Shown: positions 18,819-27,281 of the stretch, piece after piece
How positions within the stretch are numbered: position 1 is the first letter of the stretch
How the letters are laid out: each line of letters begins with the position of its first letter
From: Chryseobacterium sp. JJR-5R
GTDB taxonomy: Bacteria; Bacteroidota; Bacteroidia; Flavobacteriales; Weeksellaceae
Assembly: GCF_034047335.1 (NCBI RefSeq)
Contig: NZ_CP139137.1
Span: 1,178,001-1,242,000, forward strand
Reading direction: 5' to 3'
Length of the DNA stretch: 64,000 nt
Position numbers and translations under genes: made by a program
Notes under the pieces: generated by a model
Seen by the model: the letters and a program-made list of their open reading frames with translations, nothing else
Told to the model about the DNA's origin: nothing
Databases searched by the model: none

Positions 18819-20003
18819 CTAAATGAAATCATAAATCCCGTTTTTCCATCCCAGCACTTTGGAAGCATCTGCTTTCAGCCAGTTTTTAAGAATGGTGGCA
18901 TATACTTTCCGGAAGTCTTCGGAATAAATCAGATCGCCTTCATTTAAATCAGTCAGCTCAGGGAGCGGGTTTAACAGTCCTTTTTTCTTCAATCCGCCGC
19001 TGATGAAAAACATCTGGTTGGCGGTTCCGTGATCGGTCCCGTTGCTGGCATTCTGGGCAACCCGCCTCCCAAATTCCGAAAAGGTCATCAGAAGGATATC
19101 ATCAAACAGCCCGCTGCTTTTCATATCGGCCACAAAAGACCGTACCGCTTCATTGATGTCGCCGAAAAGTTTCTGCTGCCTTTCGTTCTGGTTCACGTGC
19201 GTATCAAAGCTTCCTACAGAAAGGTAATATACTCTGGTATTAATGTCCGATTTTATCAGGGAAGCCACGGTTTTAAAATCCTTGCCTAACTGGGAATCTG
19301 GATACCCCTGTTCCGTTTTTTTGGCTTTGCTTTTTTCAAAAATATAACCCGCATTGTTGATGGTGGATCCTAATGTCTGGTATAAATAGGAAACCGTTTC
19401 ATCTTCATGGTGATGGTCATACAAAGACTTGAAGTATTTTTCCTGACTGGTCTGGTACAGCCTTTTCGGATCTTTGAAAGCAAAGGCTTTATTATTTTCA
19501 CCTTTTAAGGCCAGGCTCAGCATATCATCCACTTCCAGTGCCTGGGTCGGGTGGTCGCAGCGGTAGCATTCTTCATCCAGAAACCTTCCGATCCAGCCTG
19601 TTTCAAGGTATTCGTCGCTTTTGCTTGCAGAATGCCAGATGTCCATGCTTCGGAAATGCGATTTGTCAGGATCCGGATACCCGACATTGTTCATCACTGA
19701 AAGCTCACCGTTGTCATGCAGTTCTTTAAAATAGGAAAGCGCAGGGTTGATTCCCGTCTCATCATTCAATGATAAAGAATCTTTAATCGAAATGCTGTTC
19801 CTTTCTTTAAAATAAATATCATTCCGTACCGGGATGATGGTGTTCAGCCCGTCATTTCCACCGGTAAACTGGAGCACCACCAGGATTTTCCGGTTCGGTT
19901 CCAGGGCTTCGTCAAAAGTCAGGGCTTGCAGGAAATTCGGCATCAGCAAGGAAGCTGTGGCCAGTGAACTTATTTTAAGGAATTCTCTTCTTTTGATTAA
20001 CAT
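18819..20003 (-). CDS. DUF1501 domain protein (Tat-type leader)
   Basis: A 394-residue exported protein of the DUF1501 family, related to the sulfatase/alkaline-phosphatase superfamily. The N-terminus has a twin-arginine-like leader (KRREFLKISSLATASLL). Typical segments include VVLQFTGGNDGLNTIIPV near residue 42, a DKSHFRSMDIWHSAS block, SVGSFDTH and TFSEFGRRVAQNASNGTDHG near the C-terminus. It lies downstream of a DUF1800 gene on the same strand; the two families nearly always occur as a pair. Function is uncharacterised; an envelope or extracellular role is likely. Confidence 0.92.
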   Translation of the reverse strand: MLIKRREFLKISSLATASLLMPNFLQALTFDEALEPNRKILVVLQFTGGNDGLNTIIPVRNDIYFKERNSISIKDSLSLNDETGINPALSYFKELHDNGELSVMNNVGYPDPDKSHFRSMDIWHSASKSDEYLETGWIGRFLDEECYRCDHPTQALEVDDMLSLALKGENNKAFAFKDPKRLYQTSQEKYFKSLYDHHHEDETVSYLYQTLGSTINNAGYIFEKSKAKKTEQGYPDSQLGKDFKTVASLIKSDINTRVYYLSVGSFDTHVNQNERQQKLFGDINEAVRSFVADMKSSGLFDDILLMTFSEFGRRVAQNASNGTDHGTANQMFFISGGLKKKGLLNPLPELTDLNEGDLIYSEDFRKVYATILKNWLKADASKVLGWKNGIYDFI

Positions 20004-20096
20004 AAAGTCAGGTTTTAGGTTAGAGATATCAGGTTGCTGTTGTACAGTTGTACTTTAATGGATTGATCGGTTTAAATCTGCCATCTGCCGCCTGAA

Positions 20097-21479
20097 TTAC
20101 ATCAGCTGATATTCCGGAGTTGACATGATGTTGATGACGTTCATTTTCAAACTGTTGTCTGAGAAATTCTTCACGGAATCCATATCCAGTGATTTTGAGT
20201 TCTGAATGAGGTATTCTTCAACCCGCCTGCCTTCAAAAACTTTTTCAACCCGCGCCCAATCAATGGTAATATTGGGGTTTTTGAAAGTTTTGTTTAAAGC
20301 AGTTTCACGGGATTTCAGCCCCATGTCGATATCATCGTCCGGTCTCGGGGAATATTCCAGCGGCCGTAAGCCTGACCAGATCTGGGGAATCTGAAGCCTC
20401 AGCATGAGTGTAGAGCTGTCAATCCATGATTTTCCGCTGGGCCACCCGGCCACATTCGGCGGATAAAGGAGCATCTGACCCAATAATTTCTGGTAAACGA
20501 TCAGGTTTTCAGGATTCCGGATGTCCATCGGAAGCGTCCTCATCATCCCGGCCATGAGTTCAATCGGTGATTTTATCCTGTTACCGATATTTTTCGCCTC
20601 ATAAAACCAGGAGCTTGAGAAAATCTCAGTCATCAGCTTCCTGATATCGTAATCGGACCGGTAAAAGTTTTCACTCAGCTTTTTAATAATATTTTCATCA
20701 GGTATTTCATTGACAAAGAACCTGTAGATCTTTGCCGTGATAAACCGTGAAGCTGCTTCCTGTTCCAGAATGACGTTCAAGGCATCGGTACCGGTAAGGT
20801 TGCCGGTTTTTCCGAGAAATGTTTTTAAACCTTCATCATGGAGTTTCTTTCTTTCCGTAAAGTTCCCTTCCTTGTCATAGCCCCATCCGGTAAAAGCCCT
20901 GGCGCCTTCCCTGATGTCTTTTTCGGTATAGTTTCCACGTCCCAGTGTGAAAAGTTCCATCACTTCACGCGCAAAATTTTCATTGGGGTGGTCTTTTTTG
21001 TTCTGCTGGTTATTCAGGAAACTAAGCATTGCGGGAGCCTGGCTCACTTCAAAAAGCAGGTCTTTGAAATTTCCAAGTGCATGCTTCCGGATGATGTTCA
21101 GTATCTGCCTGTTGAATCTGGGGTTCTGTACCCTTGACGCAAAATGCCCATGCCAGAAAAATGCCATTTTTTCCCTCAGCTGTTCCCGGCTGTTTACTAT
21201 TTTGCCGAGAAAATTAAGGTTCAGTTCCTCATTCTGCCGGCGGTTGATCTTCTGCATCTGCTTTTTCTTTTCGGCAGGAGACTGATCATTCATATAATCA
21301 GCTGTATCTGTATCAGAGCCTTCATAGGTAATTTCTGTAAATGCTTCTTCCTTCATCAGATCTCCCAGCATTGTTTCCGTATCTTTAGAAGCAAGGTCTT
21401 CAAACTGGCTGATGCCTGCCCCGAAACCTGCCCGCCAGAGAAGATGTTTATTATTAATGAATAACAGTGATGGTTTCAT
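20097..21479 (-). CDS. DUF1800 domain protein
   Basis: A 460-residue DUF1800 protein. Diagnostic segments: LLWRAGFGAGISQFEDLA at the N-terminus, MAFFWHGHFASRVQNP near 107, ENFAREVMELFTLGRGNYTE near 165, and PPNVAGWPSGKSWIDSS near 330. The family is largely helical and of unknown biochemical role. It is encoded immediately upstream (94 bases) of the DUF1501 gene, forming the usual two-gene unit. No clear signal peptide is visible. Nothing unusual in length or composition. Confidence 0.92.
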   Translation of the reverse strand: MKPSLLFINNKHLLWRAGFGAGISQFEDLASKDTETMLGDLMKEEAFTEITYEGSDTDTADYMNDQSPAEKKKQMQKINRRQNEELNLNFLGKIVNSREQLREKMAFFWHGHFASRVQNPRFNRQILNIIRKHALGNFKDLLFEVSQAPAMLSFLNNQQNKKDHPNENFAREVMELFTLGRGNYTEKDIREGARAFTGWGYDKEGNFTERKKLHDEGLKTFLGKTGNLTGTDALNVILEQEAASRFITAKIYRFFVNEIPDENIIKKLSENFYRSDYDIRKLMTEIFSSSWFYEAKNIGNRIKSPIELMAGMMRTLPMDIRNPENLIVYQKLLGQMLLYPPNVAGWPSGKSWIDSSTLMLRLQIPQIWSGLRPLEYSPRPDDDIDMGLKSRETALNKTFKNPNITIDWARVEKVFEGRRVEEYLIQNSKSLDMDSVKNFSDNSLKMNVINIMSTPEYQLM

Positions 21480-21755
21480 ACAGATATTTATATTTTGATG
21501 TTTTCAGAGGTCGAAGGTTAAAATTAATAACGGTTAACAATCGTTAATCGTATTGTTTTCTGTCTTATTTTAATCACTGTAAATCACAACATCACAAAGC
21601 GGCTCAACTTCTGAAAAATATTAAACGGGCATTTGAATTTTAATGATTTGATTATCATTATTTTATAGGGTTAACCGCTGTTAAAGTTGATGATAAGGCT
21701 TCCGTTGGCACGATTTTTACATCTGTCAGCTTAGTAAATTTTAAAAATCAGAAGT

Positions 21756-22319
21756 ATGAAAATGTTTAAGCAGGCGATAGTAGCAGCCGGACTTTTAACA
21801 GCTGGTGCGGTGGGTGCTCAGAGTACACAGATGAACAATATGATCAAGGTAGGAGCTAATGTTGGTCTGGCGGTTCCTTCAGATAACCTTTCTGCTGCGG
21901 TAGGAGTAGATGTAGCTTATCAGAACCTTATTACACCGGGCTTCGGACTGGGTATTGCCACAGGATACAGTCATTATTTCGGAAAAGAAAATAACGGATA
22001 TGATAACAATGATGTAGGGGTAGTTCCTGTAGCAGCTTTGATCAGAATTTATCCTAAACAGATGGGATTCTATTTCGGTACAGACTTAGGGTACGGGTTT
22101 TTAGTAGGTGATGATAAGGTAGCTGCAAATTCTGCCATGGACAGACCGAACGGAGGTTTTTACATCAAGCCTGAAATCGGATATCATAATAAGGACTGGA
22201 ATTTCTTTGTACAGTACCAGAAGGTATTTGTAGGAGATAACGGTGATATGCCCAACCAGGATTACAATGTAGGTAACATCGGAGTAGGGTTTTCTTACAA
22301 TATTCCATTAGGAAAATAG
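21756..22319 (+). CDS. Outer membrane beta-barrel protein
   Basis: A 187-residue protein with a signal peptide (MKMFKQAIVAAGLLTAGAVGAQ). The mature part alternates short hydrophobic/amphipathic strands and polar turns (MIKVGANVGLAVPS, GFGLGIATGYSHYFG, FYFGTDLGYGFLVG), ending in an aromatic-poor strand VGFSYNIPLGK. The size fits an 8-stranded OmpX/OmpW-like barrel. It is monocistronic with a terminator. Function unknown beyond outer membrane location. Confidence 0.85.
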   Translation: MKMFKQAIVAAGLLTAGAVGAQSTQMNNMIKVGANVGLAVPSDNLSAAVGVDVAYQNLITPGFGLGIATGYSHYFGKENNGYDNNDVGVVPVAALIRIYPKQMGFYFGTDLGYGFLVGDDKVAANSAMDRPNGGFYIKPEIGYHNKDWNFFVQYQKVFVGDNGDMPNQDYNVGNIGVGFSYNIPLGK

Positions 22320-22350
22320 TTAGATTCTATATAAACAATTATTAAACAAG

Positions 22351-22378
22351 CCTTTTCGATTTTTTGAAAAGGTTTTTT
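22351..22378 (+). terminator. Terminator after the outer membrane protein gene
   Basis: A 7-bp stem CCTTTTC / GAAAAGG with a T-rich loop, then six T. Confidence 0.7.
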
Positions 22379-22408
22379 ACTTACAGCGGGCATTTAAAAA
22401 AGTATTAT

Positions 22409-22416
22409 TATATTTG
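22409..22416 (+). promoter_or_regulatory. glk promoter -7 element
   Basis: TATATTTG, a perfect TAnnTTTG match. It overlaps an in-frame TTG at 22414, so translation must start downstream, at the ATG at 22432. Confidence 0.65.
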
Positions 22417-22431
22417 ATAAAATTTGAGGTT

Positions 22432-23481
22432 ATGATTTTGAATCCAAAATTTCCACTTTATTTACCGGGAGTAAAAAACGGTAGCAATGATAATGTTTCT
22501 ATCATTAGCGCAAACCTTCGTGAAGACATTACAACTTTAGGCTATTTCGTTTCCGGTAACGGAGGTCTTGAGATTAAAATCCAACAGAATTATCCTACCA
22601 AAGAATATGCTTCTTTTTCAGATATTTTAAAAAAATTTATTGAGGATAACAGTCTGAACAATGTAAAAAGACTCGGCATGGCAGTTCCCGGCCCTGTGCT
22701 TAACGGAAAAAGCCGACCGGAAAGATTGGGATGGGATCTCGATATGGAAGAATATTCCAGGGATTTCGGATTTGAAAAAGTTGATATGCTGAATGACCAG
22801 GAAGCTTCGGCTTACGGAATGGCGCTTCTTGAAGACAATGATCTTGACCCGATTTACACCAGCGGACACCTGGAAAAAGGAAATGTTGCCATCCTGGCAC
22901 CGGGTAATGGGTTAGGTGAAGCCGGATATTTCTTTGACGGGAAATACCTGAGGCCATTTGCTTCCGAAGGAGGGCATTCCGAATTTTCTCCGAGAACCAC
23001 CGTTGAGGTAGAGTTTTACCAGTTCCTTAATAATCTCTACGGGATTGTAAGCTGGGAAAATGTATTGTCTAAATCCGGCCTCTTTAATATTTACAGATTC
23101 TTAAGGGACGTTAAAAGACATCCGGAACCGGAATGGCTGGCAGAAAAAATCAATAATGGGAATTTCGTTCAGGAAATTTACAAAGCAGCCATGGAAGATG
23201 ATGTGCTGATCTGTAAGATTGCCCTGGATACCTTCCTGGAATTTCTGGCAAGAGAAGCCAATAACCTGACCTTAAAGCTTAAAGCAACCGGCGGACTGTT
23301 GATATCGGGAGATATCCCTCAGGAAATCAGGACTTATATCAACAAAGATAAATTTTACGAAAAATATAAGATCAGCGATAAGATGGAAGAGATGCTTAAA
23401 AACATCCCGATCTACCTGATCAGGCAGGATCAGACCGCGCTCAACGGCGCAGCACTGTATACTGCTTATTATCAGGATTAA
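22432..23481 (+). CDS. glk: Glucokinase (Glk family)
   Basis: A 349-residue ROK-unrelated Glk-type glucokinase that phosphorylates glucose with ATP as entry to glycolysis. Family motifs: LGMAVPGPV (~72-80), DMLNDQEASAYGMALL (sugar-binding Asn-Asp, ~119), ILAPGNGLGEAGYF (ATP-site glycine loop, ~153) and ASEGGHSEFSP (~175), where the Glu and His contact sugar. Usual length is ~320-350. The start is fixed by the promoter box that overlaps the alternative TTG. It is monocistronic. Confidence 0.92.
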   Translation: MILNPKFPLYLPGVKNGSNDNVSIISANLREDITTLGYFVSGNGGLEIKIQQNYPTKEYASFSDILKKFIEDNSLNNVKRLGMAVPGPVLNGKSRPERLGWDLDMEEYSRDFGFEKVDMLNDQEASAYGMALLEDNDLDPIYTSGHLEKGNVAILAPGNGLGEAGYFFDGKYLRPFASEGGHSEFSPRTTVEVEFYQFLNNLYGIVSWENVLSKSGLFNIYRFLRDVKRHPEPEWLAEKINNGNFVQEIYKAAMEDDVLICKIALDTFLEFLAREANNLTLKLKATGGLLISGDIPQEIRTYINKDKFYEKYKISDKMEEMLKNIPIYLIRQDQTALNGAALYTAYYQD

Positions 23482-23491
23482 ATACATCAGG

Positions 23492-23515
23492 CTCCGGTTT
23501 ATCCGGAGTTTTTTT
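23492..23515 (+). terminator. Terminator after glk
   Basis: CTCCGG / CCGGAG stem with a TTTAT loop, followed by seven T. Confidence 0.85.
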
Positions 23516-23602
23516 ATGTATATCAGCCGATGCAGTGGTATCATTTATAAAAATAATCGTATTTATTGATGTACATCAAGGCCACCTTTCAAAACAGTTG
23601 AT

Positions 23603-23610
23603 TACATTTG
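23603..23610 (+). promoter_or_regulatory. Promoter -7 element of the first yceI gene
   Basis: TACATTTG matches TAnnTTTG, 37 bases before the ATG. Confidence 0.55.
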
Positions 23611-23646
23611 CAGCAGTAAACAATAAATACATAACTTTTATTTCAA

Positions 23647-24213
23647 ATGAAAAAAATATTCTTATTAGCAGTATTGGCCGGCGGGCTGGCTTTCGGACAG
23701 GTGAAGAAAGTAACAGGTTCAGACGTTCAGTGGTGGGGGTATAAGATTGCAAAATCTGAAGCCAGTTCCCACAACGGAACAGTAAAAGTAAAATCCGGGG
23801 AAATGGTGATGAAAGGAAACCAGCTGGTCGGAGGTACTTTCGTACTGGACATGACTTCCATCAACGCTACCGACCTTACCGGTGAATATCAGCAGAAGCT
23901 GAACGGGCACCTTAAAAACGGCGATTTCTTCGAAGTTGAAAAGTTTCCTACAGCAGCCTTCAAAATTACAGGAGTAAAGAAAAACAATGATAAAGTGTAT
24001 ACTTCATTAGTATCCGGTAACCTGACGGTTAAAGGAAAAACCAATGCAGTTTCTTTCCCTGCTAAAATCACATATGCGAACGGAACTGTAACCCTGGCTT
24101 CAAAGAAATTTACAATAGACAGACAGAAATTTGATGTTACCTATAAGTCTTCCATGCAGGATGTCCTTGTGAAAGATGATATCGATATGATGGTAAAAGT
24201 AACAGCAAAATAA
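23647..24213 (+). CDS. YceI-family periplasmic protein (first of two)
   Basis: A 188-residue secreted lipocalin-like protein of the YceI family. It has a signal peptide (KKIFLLAVLAGGLAFGQ), then the beta-barrel pattern DVQWWGYKIAKSEASSHNG, GGTFVLDMTSINATD, HLKNGDFFEVEKFPTAAFKI and a TVKGKTNAVSFPAKI strand. YceI proteins bind isoprenoid or other lipid-like ligands in an extended cavity. A paralogue follows directly downstream, but a terminator lies between, so they are separately controllable. Confidence 0.92.
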   Translation: MKKIFLLAVLAGGLAFGQVKKVTGSDVQWWGYKIAKSEASSHNGTVKVKSGEMVMKGNQLVGGTFVLDMTSINATDLTGEYQQKLNGHLKNGDFFEVEKFPTAAFKITGVKKNNDKVYTSLVSGNLTVKGKTNAVSFPAKITYANGTVTLASKKFTIDRQKFDVTYKSSMQDVLVKDDIDMMVKVTAK

Positions 24214-24234
24214 TTTAATCAAAAAAAGATTGTT

Positions 24235-24265
24235 AAAAGTGTAGAAGTTCTGCACTTTTTTTTAT
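24235..24265 (+). terminator. Terminator between the two yceI genes
   Basis: A 12-bp stem (AAAAGTGTAGAA with TTCTGCACTTTT, one U-G pair) that runs into a T tract. Confidence 0.85.
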
Positions 24266-24291
24266 TTTTGTTGAATTGTAAATAAAAAAGA

Positions 24292-24918
24292 ATGAAAAGA
24301 TTACTATTGTTTGCTATGATGTGCATCAGCATGTCATTTGTTTTCGCGCAGAAGAAAGGAGATAAGGTGGTAAAAGTAACCTCATCGGAAATCAGATGGT
24401 GGGGATATAAAGTGGTAAAAACGGTTCCTACATCACATTCAGGAACGGTAAAGCTGAAAAGCGGAAAATTCACTTTTGATAAAACGGTTCTGGTAGACGG
24501 TGAATTTGTCATTGATATGAAATCAATCATGGCAGGGGACGTTTCAGATGAAGATCAGGTAAAACTGACGAACGATCTTAAAAGCACCAACTTCTTCGAG
24601 GTTAAAAAATTCCCTCTTGCGAAATTTCACTTAACAAAAATTATTCCTCTGGCAAACAGCGAATACAACTCTACAGTATATGGGGATATTACGATCAAAG
24701 GGGTAAGGAAAACCATTACCTTTCCTGCAAACGTATATATCACTCAGTTCACGGTAGTAATTGAATCTGCCAAGTTCTCATTGAACAGAAGAGATTTCAA
24801 GGTATTCTACCAGTCTTCACTGAAAGATTACTTTATCAAAAACGAAATGGATATCCAGTTCAAGCTTTCAACGGAAAAGCTGGACAATGAAAACAGGGCT
24901 CCTAAAAAGAAAGGATAA
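24292..24918 (+). CDS. YceI-family periplasmic protein (second of two)
   Basis: A 208-residue paralogue of the preceding protein, with a signal peptide (RLLLFAMMCISMSFVFAQ). It shares the order of motifs: EIRWWGYKVVKTVPTSHSG, VDGEFVIDMKSIMAGD, DLKSTNFFEVKKFPLAKF and GDITIKGVRKTITFPANV. It has a longer Lys/Asn-rich C-terminus (NENRAPKKKG). The WWGYKV(V/A)K...SHxG block shared by the two suggests local duplication. Ligand unknown. Confidence 0.92.
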   Translation: MKRLLLFAMMCISMSFVFAQKKGDKVVKVTSSEIRWWGYKVVKTVPTSHSGTVKLKSGKFTFDKTVLVDGEFVIDMKSIMAGDVSDEDQVKLTNDLKSTNFFEVKKFPLAKFHLTKIIPLANSEYNSTVYGDITIKGVRKTITFPANVYITQFTVVIESAKFSLNRRDFKVFYQSSLKDYFIKNEMDIQFKLSTEKLDNENRAPKKKG

Positions 24919-24943
24919 CATATCGGTTCTTTAAAATATAACG

Positions 24944-24975
24944 AGCGGTTCTTTCGGGGACCGCTTATTTTTTTG
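24944..24975 (+). terminator. Terminator after the second yceI gene
   Basis: An 8-bp stem AGCGGTTC / GGACCGCT with one wobble pair, followed by a T-rich tract. Confidence 0.8.
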
Positions 24976-24999
24976 CCTGATTTTCTTTAAATTCGTAAG

Positions 25000-25641
25000 A
25001 TGAAAATTTATGTCGTAAGCGGCCTTGGCGCAGATTTTACCGTGCTGGAAAAAATTCAGTTCCCGCAACACCATGAAGTTGTTTTTATTGACTGGCTGAT
25101 TCCCATGCAGAAAGAAGGGTTCACGGATTATGTAAAAAGGATGGCCGGAAAGATTGACGGTTCAGAGCCGTTTTACCTGTTAGGATATTCATTCGGCGGA
25201 ATTATCGTGCAGGAAATCCATAAAATAAAGCCTGCCCGGAAAGTGGTTATTCTTGGAAGTATAAAATCCGACAGGGAAAAGTCTAGGCTGATAAGGACCG
25301 GGCAGATCACCAGAATCCCGAAGATACTGCCTTTGAGCCTGTTCAATGACAAGGCCGCCAACATTTATGGTGTAGTCAGAAAACTTTTTGATCCCAAGAA
25401 CCCTAAGCTGCTGCAGTATTTTAAGGTACGGGATCCCTACTACCTTAAATGGTCGGTTGAAAAAATATCAGACTGGAAATGTGAGGAAAATCCGGATGTC
25501 ATTCAGGTGCTCGGAGACCTTGACATTGTTTTTCCAATCAAAAACTCCAGACCTGATCATATTATCAAAGGGGGTACCCACCTTTTTCCGGCAACAAAAT
25601 GGAAGGAAGTGTCTGAAATTTTAGGGGATGTATTTAAATAA
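25000..25641 (+). CDS. Alpha/beta hydrolase
   Basis: A 213-residue cytoplasmic alpha/beta-hydrolase. The nucleophile elbow is GYSFGG (~63-68), the likely acid is the Asp in LGDLDIVFP (~172-180), and the likely catalytic His is in GGTHLFP (~190-196). The N-terminus MKIYVVSGLGADFTVLEK forms strand 3 and the oxyanion region. There is no signal peptide. It could be an esterase, thioesterase or lipase-like enzyme; the substrate cannot be read from the sequence. Confidence 0.85.
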   Translation: MKIYVVSGLGADFTVLEKIQFPQHHEVVFIDWLIPMQKEGFTDYVKRMAGKIDGSEPFYLLGYSFGGIIVQEIHKIKPARKVVILGSIKSDREKSRLIRTGQITRIPKILPLSLFNDKAANIYGVVRKLFDPKNPKLLQYFKVRDPYYLKWSVEKISDWKCEENPDVIQVLGDLDIVFPIKNSRPDHIIKGGTHLFPATKWKEVSEILGDVFK

Positions 25642-25718
25642 TCTATAATTAATTCAAATTAAACATAAATTTATAGGGGTATTTTTGTAAATAATATTTT
25701 TTTATTAAAAATTATGTT

Positions 25719-25726
25719 TACTTTTG
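25719..25726 (+). promoter_or_regulatory. amtB promoter -7 element
   Basis: TACTTTTG, a full TAnnTTTG match, 22 bases before the amtB ATG. No clear TTTG element lies at the normal distance. Confidence 0.5.
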
Positions 25727-25747
25727 AAGGGGTAAATTTAATTTTTT

Positions 25748-27091
25748 ATGAAAGTAGGATTAAAATGGATCGTTTCATTCTCAATAATAACACTGGTAGC
25801 CATCGGTGGATTGTTCTGGAGTCCTGCTGTTGATTTTCCGGATACAGGAGAATTTCTGCCAGAAGATAACATCGTAGGTGCAGATGTCGCATGGATTTTG
25901 GCAGCGGCAGGCCTTGTTTTACTGATGACTCCCGGCCTTTCATTTTTTTACGGAGGAATGGTGGGAAAGAAAAATGTAATTTCTACCATGCTTCAGAGTT
26001 TTATTGCGTTGGGGGTAATTTCTATTCTATGGGTAGTTATTGGTTTCTCGCTTTCCTTTGGAGATTCAATCGGCTTTACGGTGGATGGCGAACATTACGG
26101 AATCATCGGCAATCCCTTAAGTTATCCGTTTTTCAGCAGGGTAGGGGTGCTGCCTCACAAAGCAATGGCTTCAACCATTCCGTTTGTTCTTTTTGCCCTG
26201 TTCCAGATGAAATTTGCTGTCATCACTCCGGCTTTGATTACAGGATCTTTTGCCGAAAGGGTACGCTTTGTCTCTTATCTTTTGTTTATGGTGCTTTTCA
26301 GCATTTTTATCTATACACCGCTTTGCCATATGGTCTGGCATCCGGACGGTTTACTGAACAAATATTTCGGGGTTAAGGATTTTGCCGGCGGGACCGTTGT
26401 TCACATGAGTGCCGGTTTTGCCGCACTGGCAGGTGCTCTGGTAGTAGGAAACCGTAAAAAGCCGCACCATGAGCCGTCAAATATTTCTTATGTATTACTG
26501 GGAACGGGAATGCTCTGGTTTGGCTGGTTCGGGTTTAATGCAGGCTCTGCCTTAAGTGCCAATGCAACGGCAGCCATGGCCTTCGGGACTACGACAATCG
26601 CTTCGGGTTCGGCAATGATGACCTGGATCTTTTTTGACCGGATCAACGGCAGGAAGATTTCTGCTTTGGGCGCATGTATCGGGGCTGTTGTAGGCCTCGT
26701 AGCAATTACGCCGGGCTGTGGTTTCGTATCAATCCCGGAAAGTATTTTCATCGGTTTTGTCGCTGCCATTGTCTCGAACCTGATGGTAAACTGGGAAAAG
26801 CTTAAGAAAATTGACGATACCCTGGATGTTTTTGCCTGTCATGGTGTCGGCGGAATTATGGGAATGATCTTAACGGCTATTTTTGCACACGGTGAAAATG
26901 CAAGCCTTCTTCACGGCGGTATTGACGTTTTTGCACACCACATGATGGCTTTGTTTCTCGTGTCGTTATTTGCTTTTTTCGGATCATTGGCCTTATATAA
27001 GATTACCGATAAGATCATCACGCTCAGGGTTTCTGAAGAGTCTGAAGATCTCGGTCTGGACATTTCCCAGCATGAAGAGCGGCTTTCTTAA
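25748..27091 (+). CDS. amtB: Ammonium transporter
   Basis: A 447-residue Amt/MEP/Rh-family inner-membrane ammonium channel with about 11-12 membrane helices, the first acting as an uncleaved or signal helix. Family segments: TPGLSFFYGGMVGKKNVISTMLQSF (~62), FAGGTVVHMSAGFAALAGALV (~214, with the pore His in VVHMSAG), FNAGSALSANATA and DVFACHGVGGIMGM (second pore His, ~361). No glnK/PII gene is adjacent in the window, so its regulation is not visible here. Confidence 0.95.
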   Translation: MKVGLKWIVSFSIITLVAIGGLFWSPAVDFPDTGEFLPEDNIVGADVAWILAAAGLVLLMTPGLSFFYGGMVGKKNVISTMLQSFIALGVISILWVVIGFSLSFGDSIGFTVDGEHYGIIGNPLSYPFFSRVGVLPHKAMASTIPFVLFALFQMKFAVITPALITGSFAERVRFVSYLLFMVLFSIFIYTPLCHMVWHPDGLLNKYFGVKDFAGGTVVHMSAGFAALAGALVVGNRKKPHHEPSNISYVLLGTGMLWFGWFGFNAGSALSANATAAMAFGTTTIASGSAMMTWIFFDRINGRKISALGACIGAVVGLVAITPGCGFVSIPESIFIGFVAAIVSNLMVNWEKLKKIDDTLDVFACHGVGGIMGMILTAIFAHGENASLLHGGIDVFAHHMMALFLVSLFAFFGSLALYKITDKIITLRVSEESEDLGLDISQHEERLS

Positions 27092-27245
27092 ATGAATATG
27101 AATGTTGCTTCATAGGCGAATAAAAACTTAGAAGTAAAACAAATTGAAAGTCTATATAAAATAAGTTTATCTACAGTGTTCATATAGTTTAATTCGGGCC
27201 GGGGGTGATTTTTCATCTCCGGTTTTTGCATTTCGATTTATCGTG

Positions 27246-27253
27246 TATCTTTG
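27246..27253 (+). promoter_or_regulatory. sdaA promoter -7 element
   Basis: TATCTTTG, 28 bases before the ATG. A TTTTTG run lies upstream with a slightly short spacer of 17 bases. Confidence 0.55.
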
Positions 27254-27281
27254 CGTTTAGGAAAAATGTAGGATTTTCTTT

